Shown here: piece after piece, positions 6,864 to 14,097 of the stretch | Layout: every line of letters starts with the position of its first letter | Position numbering within the stretch: position 1 is the first letter of the stretch | Source of the DNA: Acidobacteriota bacterium | Lineage (GTDB): Bacteria > Acidobacteriota > Blastocatellia > Pyrinomonadales > Pyrinomonadaceae | Length of the DNA stretch: 64,000 nt | Assembly: GCA_016700175.1 (NCBI GenBank) | Contig: CP065003.1 | Coordinates: 4,040,001-4,104,000, forward strand | Reading direction: 5' to 3' | Program-made: the position numbers and the translations under genes | The notes under the pieces: model-generated | What the model saw: the letters and a program-made list of their open reading frames with translations, nothing else | Database searches by the model: none | Told to the model about the DNA's origin: nothing

Positions 6864-8075
6864 ATGAAACACATCATCTGCATCGCCAGCGAGTTCAAAG
6901 GGAACGAGTTCCTCGAAGAGGCTCAGGCCGCGGGATGGCACGTGACCCTTTTGACCCGGGACGATCTGCGGGATTCTTCGTGGGTCTGGACAAGCCTGAA
7001 CGAAGTTCAGTTCGTGCCGAAAGACGCCCGTGAAGAAGAGTATCTGCGGGAGATAGTAAATCTGGCCGGGCGACGGCCCGTCGATCACGTCGTCGGACTC
7101 GACGAGTTCGACGTTCTTCCGGCGGCGAGGGCGCGTGAATACCTGCAGATCTTCAAGGGAATGAGCCGCTCGCACGCGCTTCGTTTCAGGGACAAACTGA
7201 CGATGCGGTCGATCGCTTCCTCGAACAAGGTCCCGTGTCCCGAGTTTATCGGAGCATTCAATGCCGACGCCATTAATGAGTATCTCGACCGGGTTCCGGC
7301 ACCGTGGATCGTGAAGCCCAGGACAGAGGTTTCGGCTTTCGGCATTCGAAAATGCTCGACGAAGGATCAGGTATGGGCGGTCTTGAACGAGCTGGACAAG
7401 CGCCACACGTGGCGAGACCATCCTTCGAAGTACCTGATCGAGCGGTTCATCGAGGGCTCCGTCTATCACGTCGATTCCGTCATCAAGGACGGAAAGGTCG
7501 TCGCTCAGGGCGTCAACGAATACGGCACGACCCCGTTCAACGTCGCTCACGGCGGGGGTGTATTCACTTCGGCGACGATCGGATACGGCTCGAAGGAGCG
7601 GAAGGAGCTTGTGAAGCTCAACAAGAGGCTGCTGGAAGCGCTTAACCACACGAATGGAGTCGCTCACGCCGAATTTCTCAGGTCTGAAGAGGACGGCAAT
7701 TTCTACCTTGTGGAGATCGCCGCCCGTGTCGGAGGCGCCTATATCGCCAATGTTCACGAGCACGCTTGCGGGTTCAACCTCTGGCGCGAGTGGGGAAAGA
7801 TCGAGACCGCGACGGAGGAATCCCCGTACGAGCCTCCCAAACTGCACAAGGACTTCGCGGGGATCGCGCTCGCCCTGGCGAAGGATGAAAGGCCGGATAC
7901 TTCGGCTTACGACGAAGAGGAGATCGTATACCGGGTCGACAAGCCCAGGCACGTCGGATTGATCTTCCACACGAAGACCCGCAAAAGGCTTGAAGAATTG
8001 CTCGTAACATACACGGGCAGGATCACCGACGATTTTCTCGCCGTTGCGCCGGTCAAAGAGAGGTACGACGACTGA
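6864..8075 (+). CDS. ATP-grasp domain protein
   Basis: The 403-residue cytoplasmic protein has an N-terminal Rossmann-like part (MKHIICIASEFKGNEFLEEA) and an ATP-grasp fold from about residue 110. Signatures are RFRDKLTMRSIASSNKVPCP (hinge), APWIVKPRTEVSAFGI (ATP lysine loop), YLIERFIEGSVYHVDSV, and the metal-binding stretch LVEIAARVGGAYI. Such enzymes activate a carboxylate as acyl phosphate and couple it to an amine or thiol. The substrate cannot be inferred. A DoxX gene precedes it by 6 bp and a nuclease/phosphatase-fold gene follows, suggesting a three-gene transcript. Confidence 0.85.
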   Translation: MKHIICIASEFKGNEFLEEAQAAGWHVTLLTRDDLRDSSWVWTSLNEVQFVPKDAREEEYLREIVNLAGRRPVDHVVGLDEFDVLPAARAREYLQIFKGMSRSHALRFRDKLTMRSIASSNKVPCPEFIGAFNADAINEYLDRVPAPWIVKPRTEVSAFGIRKCSTKDQVWAVLNELDKRHTWRDHPSKYLIERFIEGSVYHVDSVIKDGKVVAQGVNEYGTTPFNVAHGGGVFTSATIGYGSKERKELVKLNKRLLEALNHTNGVAHAEFLRSEEDGNFYLVEIAARVGGAYIANVHEHACGFNLWREWGKIETATEESPYEPPKLHKDFAGIALALAKDERPDTSAYDEEEIVYRVDKPRHVGLIFHTKTRKRLEELLVTYTGRITDDFLAVAPVKERYDD

Positions 8076-8131
8076 GTTACGCCGCCGAGCAAGAGGCCCC
8101 CGAGCGCCTTTTCCGCCCCGGATCCGACCCG

Positions 8132-9328
8132 ATGTTAGATCTCGCCGATCCTCCGGACATTCTGCGCCACGATCTGAACCGTCACTTTCCCGAACTTCTG
8201 AAGTTCGAGTCGATCGGGGAGACGGAAAGGTCCGCCGTTTACGGGAAGATCAAGCCGGAGGTCGAGAGGATCCTGAACGCGGTCGTGCGCGAGGACCTGG
8301 CACGGCCGGAAACAGCCGTCGAGAGCGACGCGATCCGCGCAGCGGCTTGGAACATAGAGCGGGGCTCGTTTCTGGAGCCGATCATCGGGCGGCTCGCAGA
8401 GGATCCGAGGCTCGCGGAACGGGACGTATATTTGCTCACGGAGCTCGATCACGGAATGGCGCGCAGCGGGAACCGCTTCGTCGCCCGCGAGATCGCAAAG
8501 GCTCTGGAACTCAATTACGCCTTCGCGCCGATCTACATCGCGCTGCAGAAGGGAAGCGGCGTCGAATCGGAGGTCGAAGGCGAGAACACGCATTCGATAC
8601 ACGGGCTCGCGATGTTCTCGCGGCACCCGATGAAACGCGTTCACGCGGTCCCGCTTCCGAACGGAAAGGACAAGATGAAGGGCAAGGAGAAGCGGCTTGG
8701 GTACCTTCGGGCCTTGATCGCAGACATCGAGCACCCTTCGGGGACCTTCCGCGCGGTCACCCTTCACCTGGACGCGCATTGCTCGAGAGAGCACAGGCGG
8801 GCCCAGTTGCGGATCGTGCTCGACCACCTCGAAACGCTCCCCGAACTCCCGACCGTGATCGGGGGCGACTGGAACACTTCGACTTACAATTCGCAGAATT
8901 CCACGCGTGCGATATTGGGATATTGGCGGCGAGTGATGATGGGGCCGAAGCGGGTCGTCCGCGACCATTACCCGCATCCCGACCGGTATTTCGAGCGGCC
9001 AATGTTCAGGGACCTTGAGAAAAGGGGGTTCGAATACAAGCCGTTCAACGAGATCGGCGCCGGAACTCTCCACTACGATATGGAAAGCGTGGAGAAGAAC
9101 ACAAACCTTCGCGACTGGGTCCCGGAATGGTGCTTTCCCTTTATTTTCTGGGCGTCGAGGCGCGTGGGCGGCAAATTCTCGCTGAGGCTGGACTGGTTCG
9201 CGGGCTCGGGGATCGAGCCGGTCGGCGAAATGCCCCCGAAGACCGTCGGCGGGCTTGTCGACGAGGAAGGGACGCCGCTTTCCGATCACGACGCGATCAC
9301 TTTGGACTTTAGGCTTGCCAGAGGATAG
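8132..9328 (+). CDS. endonuclease/exonuclease/phosphatase family protein
   Basis: The 398-residue protein carries all signature motifs of the Mg-dependent EEP fold. These are AAWNIERG (about residue 70), YLLTELDHG, VTLHLDAHCS, VIGGDWNTSTYN and the C-terminal PLSDHDAITLDF. The family includes exonuclease III, inositol phosphatases, sphingomyelinases and DNase I-like enzymes; the substrate cannot be read from the motifs. There is no signal peptide, so a cytoplasmic location is likely. It starts 56 bp after the ATP-grasp gene on the same strand. The N-terminal 65 residues, before the first motif, are an extension not typical of the catalytic domain. Confidence 0.85.
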   Translation: MLDLADPPDILRHDLNRHFPELLKFESIGETERSAVYGKIKPEVERILNAVVREDLARPETAVESDAIRAAAWNIERGSFLEPIIGRLAEDPRLAERDVYLLTELDHGMARSGNRFVAREIAKALELNYAFAPIYIALQKGSGVESEVEGENTHSIHGLAMFSRHPMKRVHAVPLPNGKDKMKGKEKRLGYLRALIADIEHPSGTFRAVTLHLDAHCSREHRRAQLRIVLDHLETLPELPTVIGGDWNTSTYNSQNSTRAILGYWRRVMMGPKRVVRDHYPHPDRYFERPMFRDLEKRGFEYKPFNEIGAGTLHYDMESVEKNTNLRDWVPEWCFPFIFWASRRVGGKFSLRLDWFAGSGIEPVGEMPPKTVGGLVDEEGTPLSDHDAITLDFRLARG

Positions 9329-9377
9329 ACTTTCGCTTTTACGCGGTCTCAAGAGATCCGTACAGGGAGCAAACAAT

Positions 9378-9632
9378 ATGTCAGAAGTTTCATTTTGCCA
9401 GACGATCAGCTACAACGCCGACGACTTCGAGTACGAGGCTGTTCAGCAGGAAAACGGCAACGCGACGGTCATTAAATTCGAGATCGACGAGTCGAAGTAC
9501 AGCCCGGGCGATGTCGTCGTGGTCCTCGACGGTGAGGACATCGTCTTTCATGGGATAATCGGGAAGATAGAGGACGGACACGGTTTCGCGTCGGACCCGA
9601 GGGGATCGCTGCTCGCGGGAACGGTTCAGTAG
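9378..9632 (+). CDS. small conserved-looking protein of unknown function
   Basis: An 84-residue frame begins at ATG 9378 (MSEVSFCQTISYNADDF) with AGGGAG 8 bp upstream and ends just before a strong terminator, which supports it as a real gene. It is acidic and soluble, with a valine-rich strand VVVVLDGEDIVFHGIIGKI and no signal peptide or membrane segment. No family is recognised. It is 50 bp after the nuclease-fold gene and is probably the last gene of that transcript. Confidence 0.65.
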   Translation: MSEVSFCQTISYNADDFEYEAVQQENGNATVIKFEIDESKYSPGDVVVVLDGEDIVFHGIIGKIEDGHGFASDPRGSLLAGTVQ

Positions 9633-9657
9633 ATCGAGAAAAGGCACAGAACCTTTA

Positions 9658-9694
9658 GGCGCGGCTCTTCCAAACGGATGGGCCGCGCCTTTTC
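9658..9694 (+). terminator. Rho-independent terminator
   Basis: GGCGCGGC at 9658-9665 pairs with GCCGCGCC at 9682-9689 and is followed by TTTT. It closes the 6420-9632 transcript. Confidence 0.85.
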
Positions 9695-9797
9695 ACGTTA
9701 CACCTTTATGAAATTGGGCTCCGGATTCCTCGACACGGGAATAAAAGGAGCGACAATCCTACTGTAACAATGTCGGTTTCAGGGGGGTATTTCGCCA

Positions 9798-10610
9798 ATG
9801 CAAGTCGAGAAGATCGAGAACGCAGCGATCCGGACCGGGGTCCTGCCGCGGCATGCAGGTGTGCCCGCCATTTCGGACGGGCGGTTCATCGCGAAGATGG
9901 TGGAAACGCCGGACGAGCTGGGAGCCGTTTTGCGGCTGCGACGCGACGTGTTCAGAAAGGAGCTTGCCGGGAGCGATGCCCCTGCGGGACCGGGCGTGTC
10001 CGATCTGGAAGAGCTCGATCTGCGGTGCGAGCACCTGATCGTTACGGAAAAAGCGACGGGCAGGGCTGTCGGGACGTACCGGCTCAATTCCTTCGAAACC
10101 GCAATGAGCGCATCCGGGTTTTACGCCTCGAACGAGTTCCATCTTGAAAGCGTTCCCCCGGGAGTTCTCGAGCGGTCGGTCGAACTCGGCCGCGCCTGCA
10201 TCGCGAAAGATCACCGTAATTCCAGGGTCCTGTTCCTGCTGTGGAAGGTTCTTGCAGGGTACCTTGTGGCTCGCGGGAAGAGATATCTTTTCGGATGCTG
10301 CTCCGTGTTCATCCAGGACGAGAGGATCTCCGCAAAACTAATGCAGCAGCTGGAAATGACGGGCTGTCTGCATCCGTCGATCGCCGTAAGGCCGCGCGAA
10401 GAGCTCCGGATCGTGCCCGCGGGTTTCGATCCGTCCGCGATGGCGCCTTTGGAACTGCCTGCTTTGCTTAACATCTACCTGCGGATCGGCTGCAAGGTCT
10501 GCGGCGAGCCGGCCGTCGACAGGGAAATGCGCACGGTGGACTTTTTTGTGGTATTCGACCTCGAATGCATCAAGCCCAGATACCGCCGTATGTTCTTCGG
10601 CGGCAGATAG
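9798..10610 (+). CDS. OlsB-like GNAT acyltransferase (N-acyl amino acid / ornithine lipid type)
   Basis: The 270-residue protein resembles the Acetyltransf_5 (OlsB-like) family. EAVLRLRRDVFRKEL-like text (here GAVLRLRRDVFRKEL) opens the domain. CEHLIVTEKATGRAVGTYRL, VELGRACIAKDHRNSRVLFL and YLFGCCSVF follow in the usual order. OlsB transfers a 3-hydroxyacyl chain from acyl-ACP to the alpha-amine of ornithine, the first step in ornithine lipids; related enzymes acylate other amino acids. No olsA-type partner is next to it, so the exact lipid is uncertain. GGGGGG lies about 11 bp upstream of the ATG. It converges with the NRDE gene, with only 2 bp between the stop codons. Confidence 0.75.
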   Translation: MQVEKIENAAIRTGVLPRHAGVPAISDGRFIAKMVETPDELGAVLRLRRDVFRKELAGSDAPAGPGVSDLEELDLRCEHLIVTEKATGRAVGTYRLNSFETAMSASGFYASNEFHLESVPPGVLERSVELGRACIAKDHRNSRVLFLLWKVLAGYLVARGKRYLFGCCSVFIQDERISAKLMQQLEMTGCLHPSIAVRPREELRIVPAGFDPSAMAPLELPALLNIYLRIGCKVCGEPAVDREMRTVDFFVVFDLECIKPRYRRMFFGGR

Positions 10611-10612
10611 TC

Positions 10613-11335
10613 CTACACGAAGACCCTCTCCTCGAATTCAAATCCTCCTCCCGCTCGGAAGATAACGACGTTCGAGCACCTTGTGCCGTAAACCGGCGTC
10701 TCGATAAAGATCGCCGACAGAAGCTTCTCCTTTTCGTAGCCGATGCCGGTATCGGGCAATTCATCGTCTTCGGCGAGGCTGCCATCGGCGAGCAACGCGA
10801 ACATTTCTTCTTTTTCTGCTCCGCTTTCAAGCAGTGACTCGAACCTTTCTTTCCCGCGCGTCACTTTCGGCCAGGGAGTATCGAGAAGATGATTGCTGAG
10901 GCCGTAGAGGCCGGGCTCCAGTTCGGCGATCCCGTTCCCCCGGTTCGAGAAGTAGAACAGCCGGTTTCCTTCCGGGCCGAACTTGCCGACGAGCAGGTTG
11001 AATCCCGTGTATCTGGCCTTGTCACGCTCGACATTTGCAAGATACTCGTCCGGAGTGAGGCCTGAGCGCAGATAATCGGCGACGAGTTTCCCCCTGGAAA
11101 GTTCGCCTCGTTCCTGTCCAGGGTGCCGGAAGTTCGTAACGGCCGCGATCCCTCCGTTCTTCGAGATCCCGAGCCAGGTGCCTCCCCCGACGAGGTCCCG
11201 GCCGGCAAACACTTCCGGTTCGTCAGGCCACCAGTCCGCTTTCCGTGTCGGCCGCTCGTAGAATTCGTCGCGGTTCGCTAGCAGCGTCAGGGGAGGCCTG
11301 CCTTCCTGGCCGAAAGAAAATAGGATTGTGCACAT
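10613..11335 (-). CDS. NRDE (TANGO2-like) family protein
   Basis: The start at 11335 gives MCTILFSFGQ followed by LLANRDEFYERPT; the Cys at position 2 and the Asn-Arg-Asp-Glu motif define the family. Further signatures are GGGTWLGISKNGGIAAVTNFR, LSRGKLVADYL, YTGFNLLVG and GLYGLSNHLLDTPWPK. The 240-residue length is typical. TANGO2/NRDE proteins are implicated in heme trafficking and have an N-terminal-nucleophile-like fold; the bacterial role is not settled. An open frame extends upstream to 11467 but overlaps the neighbouring gene. It starts 5 bp after the stop of the DedA/ATP-grasp fusion, so the two are coupled. Confidence 0.9.
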   Translation of the reverse strand: MCTILFSFGQEGRPPLTLLANRDEFYERPTRKADWWPDEPEVFAGRDLVGGGTWLGISKNGGIAAVTNFRHPGQERGELSRGKLVADYLRSGLTPDEYLANVERDKARYTGFNLLVGKFGPEGNRLFYFSNRGNGIAELEPGLYGLSNHLLDTPWPKVTRGKERFESLLESGAEKEEMFALLADGSLAEDDELPDTGIGYEKEKLLSAIFIETPVYGTRCSNVVIFRAGGGFEFEERVFV

Positions 11336-11340
11336 ATGCT

Positions 11341-12936
11341 TCAGGCCGGCTCTTCCGTTGCATCGAGCCGACCGCGTAAGAGAAACATCGACAGAAGTTC
11401 TGGCACGGAGTACGTCCGCGCACCGTTTCTGCGGTTGATGTTCCCGATCTCGAACGCGATCGCCCACTGTCGGAAGAGGATCCGGTATGCATCGACAAGC
11501 GAGTATCCACGGTCGTAGATGTTTGTGGATTCGCTTGTTACGCCGTTCAGCTCGACGATCTTGAAGCCCTTGCCCTGGCTTAGGTCACCTGCCGTCGGGA
11601 CGCGCAGATCGAAACGGCCGAAATAGAAGCCGTCGTATCCGCGACAGATCTCGTCGATCGCATTCTCCAGTTCGGCGGTCAGGACCCTGTCTCCGTCATT
11701 GAAGACCGCGCCCCGGGCGTGCGTTCCGATCTCTATCAGCCGGACCCTCTCGCCCTCGGAAGGGACCCTGTCCGCTTCGTTCCCGATGTTAGCAAGATAG
11801 GCGGAGTACATGCACACGGCGCGCGGGTCATTCAATATGAGCTCTTCGACCGAAGAGACGCCATCGCCGGTTACCTCGGGAAACAGCTTTTCGGTCACGG
11901 AGAAGATCCGGCCTTTCGCATCGCCCGGAAACCTGTAATAGAACACGCTGAACTCATCACCGTCGGCGAATTCCTGAAGGATCTGCGGTCCTGCAGTCTC
12001 ACGCAGAGCTTCCCGAAGATGTTCCGGCGTATGCGCAATGGTGACGCCTTTGCCTCGCTCGCCGGCGTCGGGCTTGACGACGAGGGGGAATCGGAGACCC
12101 TCTGACGAAACGAACTGAATGAGACGGTCTGCGTCGCGGTCGCGAAAGTCGAGCGGGTCGACGACAACGTAGTGAAGCAGATGGGGTCCTGCCGCGGAGG
12201 ATTCGCTCAGTCCTCTGTAGATCGAGTCCTTTGACTCGCCCACGAATCCGCCTCCCGGAATCGCCGGGTTTGCGGCGGTGAATACGGTCAGGCTCCGGAA
12301 CCGAATTCCGAGCAGAAGCACGTAGATTACGACCGGCACGTAGAAGATCTGGACGGGCCAGAACTCCCATCTGTAAACGCGAATCAGGGAGCCGGCGAAC
12401 TTTTTCCTTCGTTTTCGGGAGGACAGGGCCAATCCGATCCGGACCGAGCCAAGAAGCAGCAGCCCGCCCGCGAGCACATGTGCCCCGGGCAGTTCCGTTT
12501 GCGTGAAGTAGACCGAACCGACAAGAAGCGGGGTCCAGATCGCGGCGGCGACAAAAAAGTAGAAGGCGAACTTCGGAAGGCTGACCCTTAGAAAGCCTGC
12601 GGCGACGTATGTCGGAAGCCGGAGTCCGCTTGCGAATCTGCTTACGAAGATCGCCGCGGGACCGCTTTGCTCAAGCCATCTTGCCCCCCTTTCAACGGCG
12701 CGCGGACTTACAAATCTTCGAAACAGCTTCGATCTCGCGGCAGCCCGTCCTGAGACACGGCCTATAAAATACAGGCCCAGGTCGCTGACGAAGATACCCC
12801 CGAAGCAAGCCGCGATCGCGAGCTCGAGGCCGATCGCGCCGCCGGCCGCAAGAGAGCCGGCAACGACACAAGCCGCGTCTTCCGTCACGAATGTGGCCAG
12901 GAAGAGAAGGGCAGCGATCGTTGCCGGATCAAGCAT
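11341..12936 (-). CDS. DedA-family membrane domain fused to ATP-grasp domain
   Basis: The 531-residue protein joins two modules. Residues 1-160 are hydrophobic and carry DedA/SNARE-associated features: FVTEDAACVVAG at the start, SDLGLYFIGRVSGR, and ASGLRLPTYVAAGFLRVS. Two further hydrophobic segments (about 150-172 and 190-212) lead into a soluble ATP-grasp part from about residue 255. That part has FPLVVKPDAGERGKGV (ATP loop), ILQEFADGDEFSVFYYR and FKIVELNGVTSESTNIYD (metal-binding end). DedA proteins are lipid scramblases or transporters; ATP-grasp enzymes ligate carboxylates. A membrane-coupled ligase is inferred. A GGAG site directly follows the upstream stop, so initiation slightly upstream of the ATG is possible. 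Confidence 0.8.
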   Translation of the reverse strand: MLDPATIAALLFLATFVTEDAACVVAGSLAAGGAIGLELAIAACFGGIFVSDLGLYFIGRVSGRAAARSKLFRRFVSPRAVERGARWLEQSGPAAIFVSRFASGLRLPTYVAAGFLRVSLPKFAFYFFVAAAIWTPLLVGSVYFTQTELPGAHVLAGGLLLLGSVRIGLALSSRKRRKKFAGSLIRVYRWEFWPVQIFYVPVVIYVLLLGIRFRSLTVFTAANPAIPGGGFVGESKDSIYRGLSESSAAGPHLLHYVVVDPLDFRDRDADRLIQFVSSEGLRFPLVVKPDAGERGKGVTIAHTPEHLREALRETAGPQILQEFADGDEFSVFYYRFPGDAKGRIFSVTEKLFPEVTGDGVSSVEELILNDPRAVCMYSAYLANIGNEADRVPSEGERVRLIEIGTHARGAVFNDGDRVLTAELENAIDEICRGYDGFYFGRFDLRVPTAGDLSQGKGFKIVELNGVTSESTNIYDRGYSLVDAYRILFRQWAIAFEIGNINRRNGARTYSVPELLSMFLLRGRLDATEEPA

Positions 12937-13002
12937 CGCGGCGGTTCCGACGTCGATCCCGACGCTTGACGAGATTGCCTGAAGCAGTTCCAGAGGCGTC
13001 TC

Positions 13003-13404
13003 CTAGACCGCCCGGGCCGGCAAGGGCAACTCGCGCCGGTGGACCGCGAGGACCGAAAGGCTCAGCACGAACACAGCAACCGCGAGCGCGAACAGCGTCC
13101 CGGCGTCATCCTTCACGACGATGCCCAGGACGGTCAGGTGGCTGAAGATGGCTCCCGATATCGTACCGAGCGCGAGAATCGCGCCATAGGCAACCGTTCG
13201 CGGTAGAAGGATCAGGACAGCCGCAATGAGTTCGACGACGCCCGATCCGATGCGGCCGACCGCCTCGAGCTCTTCGCCCATCAACGTCGAGAAGATGTAT
13301 CTCGATTCCTCGGCACCCGTGAACTTGAAGAAGAGGGTCTGCAGCAAGATCACCGCGACGGCGATCCGGCATACCCAGCTGAAGATACGCATTCCAGAGG
13401 TCAT
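13003..13404 (-). CDS. DoxX-like four-helix membrane protein
   Basis: The 133-residue product has four hydrophobic helices and DoxX-like text: CRIAVAVILLQTLFFKFTGA at the first helix, then GRIGSGVVELIAAVLILLPR, ILALGTISGAIFSHLTVLG and LFALAVAVFVLSLSVLAV. It therefore resembles the DoxX/SURF4-like family, mostly inner-membrane proteins of uncertain function. It ends with TAG at 13003-13005, with a ribosome site for the DedA/ATP-grasp gene immediately after, so these are an operon. This mirrors the DoxX and ATP-grasp pair at 6420-8075. Confidence 0.75.
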   Translation of the reverse strand: MTSGMRIFSWVCRIAVAVILLQTLFFKFTGAEESRYIFSTLMGEELEAVGRIGSGVVELIAAVLILLPRTVAYGAILALGTISGAIFSHLTVLGIVVKDDAGTLFALAVAVFVLSLSVLAVHRRELPLPARAV

Positions 13405-13414
13405 ATTCGTTTAC

Positions 13415-13951
13415 TCAGCCGCCGACGGGCGCGGCCCTCCTTTTCCGGTATCGAATTGTCGAAAGAGCGACGCCGAGATCCGGGTCCGCATCGATCCCGA
13501 ATGCCTTTAGCCGCTCGCCTATGAGAGCGTGATGATGGACGGTGTGGCTGTACAGGTACTCGAGCTCCCTGCCGACGGTTGATCTGTGAAACGCGTCGGG
13601 ATCGGTCTCGGACCTCACGAAGACAGTCTTGCTCCCGAGTTCCGAAACGAGCCCAAGCCTCTTGACCAGGGATCGGGTCTTCGCGGCGGCGGCCGAAGGA
13701 TCGTTCTCGACGGCTGCATCCCTTCTGCGGGACGAATAGTCGATCACGAAACCGGCAAGCCCGTTCAAAAAGCATTCGACCATCTCGAGATCGTGCCTTA
13801 TGTGCGACCCGATGCTTCCCGGATGGCCGCGGGCGTCCCGATAGGTATCCGCGTCGAGCGCGAGGGCAATTGCAGCCCCGCGCTCGAGCTCTGCCTTGAG
13901 CATCTCCGCCGGTGACGCGAGTGATGAGTTGTTTCTCTCAGATCCGTCCAT
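13415..13951 (-). CDS. DinB-like protein
   Basis: The likely start is ATG 13951 (MDGSERNNSS); the frame is open to 13975 with another ATG. The 178-residue protein has a DinB-like arrangement. GSIGSHIRHDLEMVECFLNG supplies the first helix with histidines, and YLYSHTVHHHALIGERLKAFGI supplies the C-terminal metal-type histidines, followed by a basic GVALSTIRYRKRR tail. The middle is diverged from the DinB protein at 3028. A divalent-metal-dependent transferase or a catalytically dead relative are both possible. It starts the minus-strand run with the DoxX-like and DedA/ATP-grasp genes. Confidence 0.65.
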   Translation of the reverse strand: MDGSERNNSSLASPAEMLKAELERGAAIALALDADTYRDARGHPGSIGSHIRHDLEMVECFLNGLAGFVIDYSSRRRDAAVENDPSAAAAKTRSLVKRLGLVSELGSKTVFVRSETDPDAFHRSTVGRELEYLYSHTVHHHALIGERLKAFGIDADPDLGVALSTIRYRKRRAAPVGG

Positions 13952-14028
13952 ATCCCGCTTTCGAAGGTTATACATCGCGAACCGCGGGGACTTTATTCCG
14001 GGCAGGCGCGATCGGCCTTTGGTCCGCG

Positions 14029-14066
14029 AAAAAAAATGGCCGGGAAGGCTTTCGCCCGCCCGGCTT
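14029..14066 (-). terminator. Rho-independent terminator after the winged-helix/TPR gene
   Basis: On the minus strand GCCGGG (14060-14065) pairs with CCCGGC across a GC-rich loop and is followed by an eight-T run (14029-14036). It lies 32 bp past the stop at 14098. Confidence 0.8.
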
Positions 14067-14097
14067 TAGTTTTCAGCAGGAAGAGAGCACCGCTGCT

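Noticed and set aside
6435..7970. 511-codon minus frame opposite DoxX and ATP-grasp genes.
   Set aside because: Antisense shadow frame; no family sequence, while both plus-strand genes are clear.
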